In this document: one piece after another, positions 56,569 through 64,000 of the stretch
How the letters are laid out: each line of letters opens with the position of its first letter
How positions within the stretch are numbered: position 1 is the first letter of the stretch
Assembly (NCBI GenBank): GCA_023457715.1
Contig: JAEWKR010000119.1
Location: 1 to 64,000, forward strand
Source of the DNA: Verrucomicrobiota bacterium
Lineage (GTDB): Bacteria; Verrucomicrobiota; Verrucomicrobiia; Opitutales; Opitutaceae
DNA: 64,000 bases
Direction of reading: 5' to 3'
Position numbers and translations under genes: made by a program
Notes under the pieces: model-generated
What the model was told of the DNA's origin: nothing
Databases searched by the model: none
The model's input: only the letters and a program-made list of their open reading frames with translations

Positions 56569-57366
56569 TCACAACTTCCGGGCGTCGGGTCGCAGGCCCT
56601 TCGCGCCAAAGCGGGCGCGCAGCCGGGCGCCGAAGGGCTTGTGCACCCGCGCGACCACGAGAAATCCGATGGGGTTGGACGCGGGAAAAAACTCGTGCAC
56701 TTCCAGCACCTCGATGCGACCGGGCCAAACCTGCTCGCGATTGCCCAGCTCGATGAGGTCACGCGCAACCTGGCTTTCGAAGACGTGGAAGTGGATGTTG
56801 ATTTCCAGGCCATGCTGGACGGCGTGGCGGTAGCCGTTCGCGAGTTCTTCGCGTGCGCGGGCTTCGTCTGCCGGCGGGGTGGCGGGGGAGAACTGCGACC
56901 AGTCGATCCCGAAGACAAAATCGTCAATGTGCGTGCCGTCGGATTGGGTGGTGCCGCGCCGGTAATCGTCGAGGAAATGGGGGGCGGCGGTGAGTTCGCG
57001 CCGGTGGTCGAAGGTCTTCCGGCGGTCGGGCACGACCATGTAGATGATCCCTCCCGGCGCCAGCACGCGGTGCCATTCGCGCAGCGCGGACAACGGGTTG
57101 GCGACATGCTCCAGCACGTGGGACGAGGCGACATAGTTCAGCGACGAATCCAGAAAGGGCAGGTCACAGGCGTCGCCGTAGTAATCGGCCAGCGTGCGTT
57201 CGCCGGCGTATTCGCCGAAGCGATCGACGTACACCGGTTTGATTCCAGGGATCGGGGTTTTGAACGCGCCGATCTCGACGCCAGGTTCGTGCAGAAAGCG
57301 GGGGACAAGGTCCAGGTGGTCCATGGAGGCGGCGGAGAGCTTGTGCAGCGGACGGTCCCGCCTCAA
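56569..57366 (-). CDS. SAM-dependent methyltransferase, glycan-locus type
   Basis: 265 residues. The opening PGVEIGAFKTPIPGIKPVYV with DRFGEYAGERTLADYYGDAC identifies a methyltransferase group often found with glycosyltransferases. Then LPFLDSSLNYVASSHVLEHV and LAPGGIIYMVVPDRRKTFDH carry the SAM-site strands. DDFVFGIDWSQFSPATPPA and INIHFHVFE complete the family pattern. The start is TTG at 57366, overlapping the stop of the next gene as TTGA. An ATG at 57324 is the alternative and would shorten it by 14 residues. Acceptor unknown. Confidence 0.87.
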   Translation of the reverse strand: MRRDRPLHKLSAASMDHLDLVPRFLHEPGVEIGAFKTPIPGIKPVYVDRFGEYAGERTLADYYGDACDLPFLDSSLNYVASSHVLEHVANPLSALREWHRVLAPGGIIYMVVPDRRKTFDHRRELTAAPHFLDDYRRGTTQSDGTHIDDFVFGIDWSQFSPATPPADEARAREELANGYRHAVQHGLEINIHFHVFESQVARDLIELGNREQVWPGRIEVLEVHEFFPASNPIGFLVVARVHKPFGARLRARFGAKGLRPDARKL

Positions 57367-58349
57367 GCGCTCGCGATGGCGAGCAGGTGGTAGTGCAGAC
57401 TGGCCCCATCCACCGTCTTCAGGGGTGCCTCGCCGTAGCCGACGACCTCCACCGACCGGAACTGGGTTCCCAGGAGTTCGGCGAGGCTGGCGCGGGAGAA
57501 AAAATTGCGGTGATCAACATCCAGCATGTGCCACGGAATGGCGAGGTGCGGGCGCCAGTAGGTGACCAGTTCCACATTGGGCACCGACACGATGAAACGT
57601 GAACGCACGACGCGACGCACCTCGGCCACAAAACTCCACGGGTCCGGCACATGCTCCAGCACCTCGATCGCCATCGCCGCGTCGAAGAACTCCGCCGCAA
57701 ACGGCAGGTGGGTCCCGTCGACCTGCACGTGTGGCAGTCCCTGCTCGGCCAGGCGGGCGCAGTCGTCCGCTTTGATCTCCGCGCCCTGCCACGCATAGCC
57801 GCGGGTCTGCAGCGGCGCCGCATACGAGCCGCGACCGCAGCCGACATCGAGGACGCGCGCCGGCGCGGGCGGCAGATAACGCTCCAGGAACATCAGCAGT
57901 TCCGCGCTGGCCGCCTCCTGCGAGGGCCCGCTGTTGAACATGTGCTCCCGCCGGACCAGATGCTTGAAGGCGCGGTCCACGAGAATCCCCCAGTCGCCCT
58001 TGCGATGGTCGGTCGGGGCGAGACGTATTTCCCGGGAAAGGATTCGGGTCCGGGTCCCGTCGTTCCACACCGCGAAGATGTCCAGCGGCGTCGAGGCGCG
58101 GCCCAGCATGGTCGAGGCGTCCACGACCAGGGTGAACCCGGTGCGGACTTGCTCAGGCAGGTTCAGGGCGGCGCAAACATCGCTGCGGCCGTAGAGCAAT
58201 TCCGTCCGGCCCAGTGTGCCGGTGGCGCCGTCCACCTCGATGGCGGCCAGTTCGGGGTGCCGCTGCTCGCCAAAGAACCAGCCGCTGACCTGCACCCGGA
58301 GCGGATCGCTCAGGGTGTGTGCGGCGGGGTGGTCCAGCGCGGCGGGCAT
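57363..58349 (-). CDS. SAM methyltransferase with an N-terminal beta-sandwich domain
   Basis: 328 residues. The N-terminal 110 residues (VQVSGWFFGEQRHPELAAIE, GRTELLYGRSDVCAALN, TGFTLVVDASTM) form a beta-rich domain also present in the glycosyltransferase at 61692-64000 (IAGWCLREGTAKIRGVRAT, GRTDLPRPDVAAA, CGFEFHYRLE). The C-terminal methyltransferase (about 160-290) shows RVLDVGCGRGSYAAPLQTRG, AMAIEVLEHVPDPWSFVAEV and FIVSVPNVELVTYWRPH. This shared domain may bind sugar or help assemble the glycan enzymes (inference). The ATG at 58349 starts the beta domain. Confidence 0.87.
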   Translation of the reverse strand: MPAALDHPAAHTLSDPLRVQVSGWFFGEQRHPELAAIEVDGATGTLGRTELLYGRSDVCAALNLPEQVRTGFTLVVDASTMLGRASTPLDIFAVWNDGTRTRILSREIRLAPTDHRKGDWGILVDRAFKHLVRREHMFNSGPSQEAASAELLMFLERYLPPAPARVLDVGCGRGSYAAPLQTRGYAWQGAEIKADDCARLAEQGLPHVQVDGTHLPFAAEFFDAAMAIEVLEHVPDPWSFVAEVRRVVRSRFIVSVPNVELVTYWRPHLAIPWHMLDVDHRNFFSRASLAELLGTQFRSVEVVGYGEAPLKTVDGASLHYHLLAIASA

Positions 58350-58529
58350 GGCCGTAGCAAGCCACGCGCACGAACGCAGTCGATGCGGAAACGCGACGGT
58401 TCTCGAACCGCGTTCTCTCGAACGCAGCTACGATTGATCACGCGCCGCCTGCGTAGCTGCGCTCGAGCGCGCGCGGCGCAACCGGTTATTCGCTTGTCCG
58501 CGTCGGCCCGTGCGGCAGCTTCACCGCCA

Positions 58530-59651
58530 ATGAACGAACGGGTCGCCGGCCTGGATCTGCTGCGGGCGCTCGCCATCCTCGGCGTGCTCCTGGCGCACAC
58601 CCTGCCGTTTCTTTACTCGCATGAGTGGCGCTTCGCCTACGGCGGTCACCTCGGGTCAATGGGCGTGGACCTGTTCTTCGTGCTGAGCGGTTACCTGATA
58701 GGCGGGATCCTCTGGCGGCTTGGACCGCGGCTCGCGTCCTGGCGCGAGGTGCGTGACTTCTGGTGCCGGCGCTGGTTGCGCACGTTGCCGGCCTTCTATG
58801 CGTTCTTTGCGCTCACGGTCGCCCTGGCGGTCTGGGCCTACGCGCGCCCGCCGGGTGTGAACGAAGCGCTGCGGGTGGCGACGTTCACCCAGAATCTCGC
58901 CTGGACGATGCCGACGATCTTTCCGGAAGCCTGGACGCTCGCGGTGGAGGAGTGGTTCTATCTGATCCTGCCGCTGGCACTGTGGGCCGGGTTGCGTTTG
59001 CGAGTGCCGTTCAAGTGGGTCTGGTGGGCCGTTCTCGGCGTCATGCTGGTGGCGCCGCTGGTGCTGCGCTGCCTGCAGGACCTGCCGACCTCATGGGGCG
59101 CGGCCACGCGCCAACCCGTGATCTTCCGACTCGATGCGCTCGCGACCGGCGTGGCCATGGCGACGCTCCGGGCGGAATGGCCGGCTCCTTGGCGGCGTTG
59201 GCGCCACGGGGCGCTCGCCGCTGGCGTCGTCCTCGTCGTGCTCTCCTACGTGCTCCTGTATCGGCTGACACTGGACGCCTCGTGGTTCGCCAATACGCTG
59301 TGGTTCAACCTCACGAGCCTGGGCTACGCGCTGTTGCTCCCGTGGGCGTCGGAAAAGCGCCGGTTTGGCCATCGCGGGTGGGGCACCGCGGTGCGGAAGA
59401 CGGCGCTGTGGTCGTACTCACTTTACTTGTGCAACGTCGGCGTCGTGGTGGCCCTGCAGCACCACTGGGAGAAGCAGATCCAGGCTTCCGCCGCCGTCGC
59501 CGCCGTGGCCGTCATCGCGGCGTGGGTCCTTGCTTTCGCGATCGCCGCCGCAGCGCACGCGGCCATCGAACGCCCGTTCCTGCGCCTGCGTGACCGCGTG
59601 ACGGCCGGTCCTTCCGGCACCGAGTCGCCCGCGGTGTCACCCCGGCCGTAA
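58530..59651 (+). CDS. acyltransferase family 3 (OafA-like O-acyltransferase)
   Basis: 373 residues, inner membrane, about ten helices. Motifs are RVAGLDLLRALAILGVLLAH with the catalytic-type His, GVDLFFVLSGYLIGGILW, FWCRRWLRTLPAFYAFF, TFTQNLAWTMP and EAWTLAVEEWFYLILPLALW. It should add acetyl or another acyl group to a surface sugar. It is the only plus-strand gene in the glycan locus. The ATG at 58530 starts the domain exactly. The longer frame from 57651 runs antisense over the methyltransferase gene and is rejected. Confidence 0.92.
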   Translation: MNERVAGLDLLRALAILGVLLAHTLPFLYSHEWRFAYGGHLGSMGVDLFFVLSGYLIGGILWRLGPRLASWREVRDFWCRRWLRTLPAFYAFFALTVALAVWAYARPPGVNEALRVATFTQNLAWTMPTIFPEAWTLAVEEWFYLILPLALWAGLRLRVPFKWVWWAVLGVMLVAPLVLRCLQDLPTSWGAATRQPVIFRLDALATGVAMATLRAEWPAPWRRWRHGALAAGVVLVVLSYVLLYRLTLDASWFANTLWFNLTSLGYALLLPWASEKRRFGHRGWGTAVRKTALWSYSLYLCNVGVVVALQHHWEKQIQASAAVAAVAVIAAWVLAFAIAAAAHAAIERPFLRLRDRVTAGPSGTESPAVSPRP

Positions 59652-59718
59652 CCGGACGGACCAGCACGCTGGATCGCCTCCTGCGACGGTCCCCTGCTTC
59701 GAGCTTGTTCCCCACCGC

Positions 59719-61695
59719 CTACCGCCTGTCGCCTGACTTGAGCCCGGTGACGAAGAGCGCGGCCCCCAGCACCACCGCCACGCTCCCGGCTATGATGACG
59801 AGGAGCACCCCGTGCCTCATCACGCGCCAGGTCCAATAGGAGAGGTTGGTCATTTCGACCGGCGCGCTGAACGCCAGCCAGCCGTCGGGGCTGGTGTCCG
59901 CCGCCGCCACGACGAAGGGCTGTGCGGGCGTGCGGGCGTACGCGGTGCGCCATGATTCCCCGGGATGCTTCGAGGGCCGGATCTCGGCCAGGGTACGCCC
60001 CGTCGCGGCGTCGAGCATGTACAGGTGGGTGCCGGCGGTCCCGATGTCACCGACCACGTCGAAGCGAAGCCATCCAGCCGCCGGCGGTGCCACGGGGAGG
60101 CTGCGCCATTCGCCGACGGCGCGCGCGCCCACCTCCACCGAGTAGGAACCCCAGGTCGGACGGGACGGCAGCGGTCGCGTGCCGGCGGACAAACCGGAGC
60201 GGGGCGCAGGCTCGCCGGAGGTGGGTTGCACCTCATTGCGTGCAAACGCCGACGCTGGCCCGGCGGGCTCCAGCCGCAGGGCGGGGCGCACGCTGGATGG
60301 CATCCGCGCCCGCAAGGCCGGGTGGGCGAGCCGATCCATCAACCCTTCCGCGTGGAGGTAGGGCAGGGGATCCCGGAGCTGCGCCGGGTCGTCGGTGGCG
60401 AGGTACGCGCGCAGATGGGTTTCGGCGGCGATGTAATAGCTCCTCACCCGGGGCAGTTCGTCCGCGAGATTCGTTCGGCTCAGCGCAAACAGTCCCGCGC
60501 CCAGCGCGAAGGACCACGCGACCGCGAGCGCGCGCAGGGTCCACCGCGCCGGCATCGAGGGGGGCCGGCGCGACAGGAGCAGGCCGCACGCCAGCCCGTT
60601 GGCGATGGCTCCCACCATCAGGGTGTCCATGTAACGCGAGGCGGGGTAAGGGGCACCGGCCCCGCGGGTATAGGCGGTGGCCAGGAGCTGCAGCAACACC
60701 CAGCCGCCCATTGCAACCGTCACGCGCGCCGCTCTCCCTCCGTCGATGGGGTTCGCGGCGGCGCGATGCCGGCGCCGGGCCGTCTCGCGGACCTGCGCTC
60801 CGAGCAGGACAACCCAGGGCAGCCAAAGGACCGCGGCTCCCCAGGGCTGGCCGCGGAAGGGCCACTCGAGACTTCTGCCGAGGTAGAGGAGGAAGTCGGA
60901 TGCGGTCCTGGCCTTCAGGGATTCATGGTAGTCAACTTCCAGCCGGGTCGTGAAACCCACCGCCACCAGCCCGGCGCACAGCACCCACGTCGGCCACACC
61001 CCGCGCCAGGTCGTTTCGCCATCGGCCAGCCGCCATGCCAGCACGACCAGGACGAGGGCGCTGCCGAAAAATCCGGAACCCATCGAGGCCAGGGAAAGGA
61101 TGGCCGCCAGCGCGCCGCCCCACCAGCGCGCCGACCCGGCGCGCTCCGAGCCCAGCCAGCCGATGGTGAGCAGCGACAGGCCCGCCAGCCAGTATTGTTG
61201 CGAATGGAATCCGCCCAGGAGGTTCTGCCACGCGAGCGGCAGCGCATAGATCAACCCGATCAGGATATACGCGGCGGCCGCCAGCGCACCGCGCAGATGC
61301 GCGCGGGCAAAGGCCCAGAGTCCGACGGCAATCGCCGCGTGCAGCAGCGCGTTCACCGCGCACTCCACCCGGGAGTCCCAGTGCCCGCCCCCTGCGACCA
61401 GGCCGAGCGTCTGCAGCTTGGTGAGAATGACCCGGTGTTCGTTATGGGGACGGAGGAGCGGCTCGGATGACGGTCCTTGTTCGAACCAGGGCGCCAGGAG
61501 ATGCGCGCCCTCGGCGTCCCATTGATCCATGTCCGGGATATCCGAGCCGAAGCGCAGCGCGACGGCCCAGTTCGCTCCCAGCACGACGAGAAAAAGACAC
61601 AGCGACAATGCGCGCTCCAGCGTGCGCCGCCAACTGACCGTCGTCGGCACGCGGGTGTCTGCCGTCCCTGACGTGGCGTGTGACGTCGGCGTCAC
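59719..61695 (-). CDS. polytopic membrane protein of the glycan locus, function unknown
   Basis: 658 residues with about ten helices between residues 25 and 400 and a soluble C-terminal half that ends with one last helix (VLLVIIAGSVAVVLGAALFV). The loop DIPDMDQWDAEGAHLLAPWF with LLRPHNEHRVILTKL after the first helix is an acidic-plus-histidine loop as in GT-C transferases. The later soluble part is beta-rich (YSVEVGARAVGEWRSLPVAP, WLRFDVVGDIGTAGTHLYML). No family was recognised with certainty. The start is GTG at 61695, overlapping the next stop as GTGA, so it is co-translated with the GT2 enzyme. Confidence 0.75.
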   Translation of the reverse strand: MTPTSHATSGTADTRVPTTVSWRRTLERALSLCLFLVVLGANWAVALRFGSDIPDMDQWDAEGAHLLAPWFEQGPSSEPLLRPHNEHRVILTKLQTLGLVAGGGHWDSRVECAVNALLHAAIAVGLWAFARAHLRGALAAAAYILIGLIYALPLAWQNLLGGFHSQQYWLAGLSLLTIGWLGSERAGSARWWGGALAAILSLASMGSGFFGSALVLVVLAWRLADGETTWRGVWPTWVLCAGLVAVGFTTRLEVDYHESLKARTASDFLLYLGRSLEWPFRGQPWGAAVLWLPWVVLLGAQVRETARRRHRAAANPIDGGRAARVTVAMGGWVLLQLLATAYTRGAGAPYPASRYMDTLMVGAIANGLACGLLLSRRPPSMPARWTLRALAVAWSFALGAGLFALSRTNLADELPRVRSYYIAAETHLRAYLATDDPAQLRDPLPYLHAEGLMDRLAHPALRARMPSSVRPALRLEPAGPASAFARNEVQPTSGEPAPRSGLSAGTRPLPSRPTWGSYSVEVGARAVGEWRSLPVAPPAAGWLRFDVVGDIGTAGTHLYMLDAATGRTLAEIRPSKHPGESWRTAYARTPAQPFVVAAADTSPDGWLAFSAPVEMTNLSYWTWRVMRHGVLLVIIAGSVAVVLGAALFVTGLKSGDRR

Positions 61696-64000
61696 GGCGA
61701 CACGCGCGGCGGCCAGGCCAGCTGCCAGCCCAGCAGATCAACCGACAGATTGGGGTTGTAGGCCGGATCCCGGTCGAGCAACGGACCCCAGGTGCGACGC
61801 ATGTACTCGATCTCGCGCTGGAACCGGGCCTGGTGCTCCGGCGCGTGGTCGTTTCCCCGCGACGCTGATTCGTGATGGTACAGCTCGGCGAACGGCGTCC
61901 ACAGGTTCCAGTATCCGGCCGCTCTGAGACGAAGACAAAGGTCGATGTCGTTGAAGGCCACGGCGAGATCCCGCTCGTTGAACCCGCCCACCTGCTCGAA
62001 GGCGCTCCGCCGGACGGCCAGGCAGGCCGCGGTCACCGCGCTGTAGTTCTGGGCCAGCCGCGCCCGGTTCATGTAGCCGTCCGTCCCGTGTGGATACCGC
62101 AGGAACGCATGGTTCGCCACGCCGCCGAGCCCGAGCACCACGCCGGCATGCTGGATCGTGGCGTCAGGGTAGTAGAGCATCGCCCCCACGGCGCCGATCT
62201 CCGGGCGGAGGGCGTGGCTCACCAGTTCGTCGAGCCAGCGGCCCGTGATGACCTCCATGTCGTTGTTGAGGAAGCACAGCACCTCGCCCTGGGCAGCCGC
62301 GGCCGCGCGGTTGTTGATCGCCGAAAAGTTGAACGGCGCATCGTGGGACAGGACCCGCACGTGGTCCTCCGCCTCCAGCCGCGCCAGCAGGTCCCGGGCG
62401 GCCGGGTCGTCCGAACGGTTGTCCACGACGATGATCTCGTAATTCGGATAATCGGTGCGGGCAATGATCGAGCCGACGCAGGTCCGCACGAGGTTCGCCG
62501 CGTTGCGGGTGGGGATGATGATGCTGACGAGGGGAGCCTTTTCCGGCACCGGGTAGACGATCTGCCAATGGTCGCCCGGAACCCGCCGGAGCTGGGCCGC
62601 AATCCCCCGCCGCTCGAGATGGTCGGACAACGCGCGCTGCGCGGCGGTCACGGTATAGCTTTTCTCGCCGACGGCGACGGCGGTCGATCCGCTGATTGCG
62701 CGCCAGTGATACAGGACTTTCGGAATGTGACCGATCCGATCGGGGGCGATCGCGTCCACGACCCGCAATGAGAGGTCCCAGTCCTGGCTGCCCTCGTAGC
62801 CCGCGCGAAACCCGCCCACGCGCCGGACCACCTCCGTGCGGTACACCGAGAGGTGGGATATGCAGTTCTGGCCCCGCAGCAGGTCCGGCAGGTAGTCGGG
62901 CTTGAAATACGGGCTGAAGCGCCGCCCATTCTCGTCGATCTTGTCCTCGTCCGAGAAAACGAGGTCGGTCCCGGGCCGGTCGGCGAGCCACAGCACCACT
63001 TCGGCCAGCGCGTCGGGCGACAACTCGTCATCATGGTCGAGGAGTGCCACGAACTCGCCGGCAGCCAGTTCGAGCGCGGAGTTGGAGGCCGCGGAAATGT
63101 GCCCGTTGCCGGAGCGGAAAACCACGCGGATCCGCGGGTCCGTGGCCTGCCACCGCTCAAGGACCGCGCGCACGTGCGGCCGGGTCGAGGCGTCATCGGC
63201 AATGCACAATTCCCATTGTTCATACACCTGCTCGCGGACCGATTCGATCGCCCGCGTGAGCCAGCGTTCGTCCACGTTGTACACGGGCATGACGACCGAA
63301 ATGAGCGGCCGGCGGTTCGCGGGCAGAGCCGCCAGCCGCTGGCGCAGCCGCGCGGCGACTTCCGGCGTCACGGTGGAGAAGGTCTGCACCCACGCGGTGT
63401 AATCCCGCGCATCGCGGGGTTGATGCGTGCCCTGCAGCAGGCCCTCCCGCAACGGGTGCCACGTCCCGTCTGCCGCCTGGGTCTCGATCACCAGCCGGCG
63501 CGGAGCGTCCGGTTCGAGACGATAGTGGAATTCAAAGCCGCAGTTCGCGGCCTCGGCGCCCAGTCCGTGGGCGGCCGCGACGTCCGGCCGGGGGAGATCG
63601 GTGCGACCGTGCAGCACCACGCCGTCGAGGGTGGCGCGCACCCCGCGGATTTTTGCGGTTCCTTCCCGCAGACACCATCCGGCGATCGTTCCCGCGACGG
63701 GGGCGGCGTCCCAGAAGGCCGGCCGGTCGATTGCGGCCGCCACGGGCGTGGAGGCGCGGCCCGCGGCGCCACCGGGTGAGGCGTTCGGCCGGAGCCACGG
63801 ATCGACCACGGCCCGCCGGAGTGCGCGAGCCGGCGACGTCGCCTGCCAGGACCACGAGGCCTGCATCCGCCGGATCTTGGCGTCGCGTTCCGCCACGGCA
63901 CTTTCCAGCGTGGCGCGGGTGCCCGCGAGTTCGCGCGTCAGCGCCGCGATCTGCTCCTCCTGCCCGGCGGCCTGGTCGCGCAGCGTCGCGCGGTCGCGGG
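61692..64000 (-). CDS. two-domain family 2 glycosyltransferase with coiled-coil N-terminus (5' end outside window)
   Basis: At least 768 residues. The frame stays open to the window edge, so the start is missing. The visible N-terminus is a coiled coil (QEEQIAALTRELAGTRATLE, AERDAKIRRMQ), followed by SWSWQATSPARALRRAV, common in GTs of this type. Next come the beta domain shared with 57363-58349, then GT2 domain 1 (LISVVMPVYNVDERWLTRAI, ADDASTRPHV, LLDHDDELSPDALAE) and GT2 domain 2 (LVSIIIPTRNAANLVRTCVG, VDNRSDD, CFLNNDMEVITGRWLDEL, GGFNERDLAVAFNDIDLCLR). Both nucleotide-sugar DxD-like sites are intact. It likely adds two sugars, of the rhamnosyl or O-antigen type, in the cytoplasm. Confidence 0.92.
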   Translation of the reverse strand, partial: RDRATLRDQAAGQEEQIAALTRELAGTRATLESAVAERDAKIRRMQASWSWQATSPARALRRAVVDPWLRPNASPGGAAGRASTPVAAAIDRPAFWDAAPVAGTIAGWCLREGTAKIRGVRATLDGVVLHGRTDLPRPDVAAAHGLGAEAANCGFEFHYRLEPDAPRRLVIETQAADGTWHPLREGLLQGTHQPRDARDYTAWVQTFSTVTPEVAARLRQRLAALPANRRPLISVVMPVYNVDERWLTRAIESVREQVYEQWELCIADDASTRPHVRAVLERWQATDPRIRVVFRSGNGHISAASNSALELAAGEFVALLDHDDELSPDALAEVVLWLADRPGTDLVFSDEDKIDENGRRFSPYFKPDYLPDLLRGQNCISHLSVYRTEVVRRVGGFRAGYEGSQDWDLSLRVVDAIAPDRIGHIPKVLYHWRAISGSTAVAVGEKSYTVTAAQRALSDHLERRGIAAQLRRVPGDHWQIVYPVPEKAPLVSIIIPTRNAANLVRTCVGSIIARTDYPNYEIIVVDNRSDDPAARDLLARLEAEDHVRVLSHDAPFNFSAINNRAAAAAQGEVLCFLNNDMEVITGRWLDELVSHALRPEIGAVGAMLYYPDATIQHAGVVLGLGGVANHAFLRYPHGTDGYMNRARLAQNYSAVTAACLAVRRSAFEQVGGFNERDLAVAFNDIDLCLRLRAAGYWNLWTPFAELYHHESASRGNDHAPEHQARFQREIEYMRRTWGPLLDRDPAYNPNLSVDLLGWQLAWPPRVSP

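Noticed and set aside
57651..58529. Apparent 293-residue N-terminal extension of the acyltransferase
   Set aside because: It is antisense to the methyltransferase gene at 57363-58349 and has shadow-like composition. The acyltransferase domain begins exactly at the ATG at 58530.

Overview
The window reads as a high-GC chromosomal segment of a Verrucomicrobiota bacterium, most like Opitutaceae (inference). Supporting signs are a very long PVC-type GreA that recalls the chlamydial one, a pectin-degradation gene set with C-terminal domains of a kind common in Opitutaceae secreted enzymes, and the MEP isoprenoid pathway. The genes are ordinary chromosomal genes. I see no rRNA, tRNA, CRISPR array, transposase, integrase or phage gene.

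Layout. (1) 0.3-9.6 kb, minus strand: a peptide-uptake region with one OppB-type permease, a double TonB-C protein, three OppA-like binding lipoproteins and a secreted M28 peptidase. (2) 9.7-15 kb: three MEP-pathway genes (ispF, ispD, ispE), pyrF and ptsI. (3) 15-31 kb: housekeeping and regulation, with an ArsR-methyltransferase fusion, long GreA, RsmB-type rRNA methylase, retropepsin-PDZ lipoprotein, MFS carrier, hybrid histidine kinase, glyA, a low-molecular-weight phosphatase, purD, and a protein that appears to fuse a dCTP deaminase/dUTPase-like fold to a LOG-type nucleosidase. (4) 31-42 kb: a FKBP isomerase, then a rhamnogalacturonan/pectin locus (PL11 lyase, double CE12 esterase, GH28, small membrane protein, PL26/YetA-like enzyme). 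(5) 42-47 kb: a DEAD-box helicase, an ECF sigma factor with a probable anti-sigma and a secreted protein, and a PH-domain protein. (6) 47.4-64 kb: a surface-glycan locus with an SDR epimerase, two paralogous ~1,000-residue membrane proteins, GT2 enzymes, three methyltransferases, an O-acyltransferase and another polytopic protein.

The most unusual feature is the intergenic DNA. Gap after gap is filled by a structured element: a short word of 6-10 bases repeated imperfectly in tandem, then the complementary words in inverted order, often with another hairpin or a normal terminator nested inside. The word differs from gap to gap (GTTTCTA, AAAGTGAGAGTG, GGACCAGGGAC, TTTTGAGTTTTGGG, TTCGATG and others), but some words recur kilobases apart. 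The elements often abut start and stop codons directly. They are accompanied by REP-like units: a 27-base unit with four exact copies plus one inverted pair, and a unit with core CCGCCTGAAGGCGG. There is also a 127-bp inverted repeat whose copies lie 11 kb apart.

Many genes overlap by 4 bases (ATGA, GTGA or TTGA), which suggests translationally coupled operons. Several start codons were moved inward from the longest possible frame, because the extension ran through a neighbouring gene or a repeat. Each case is stated in the entry.
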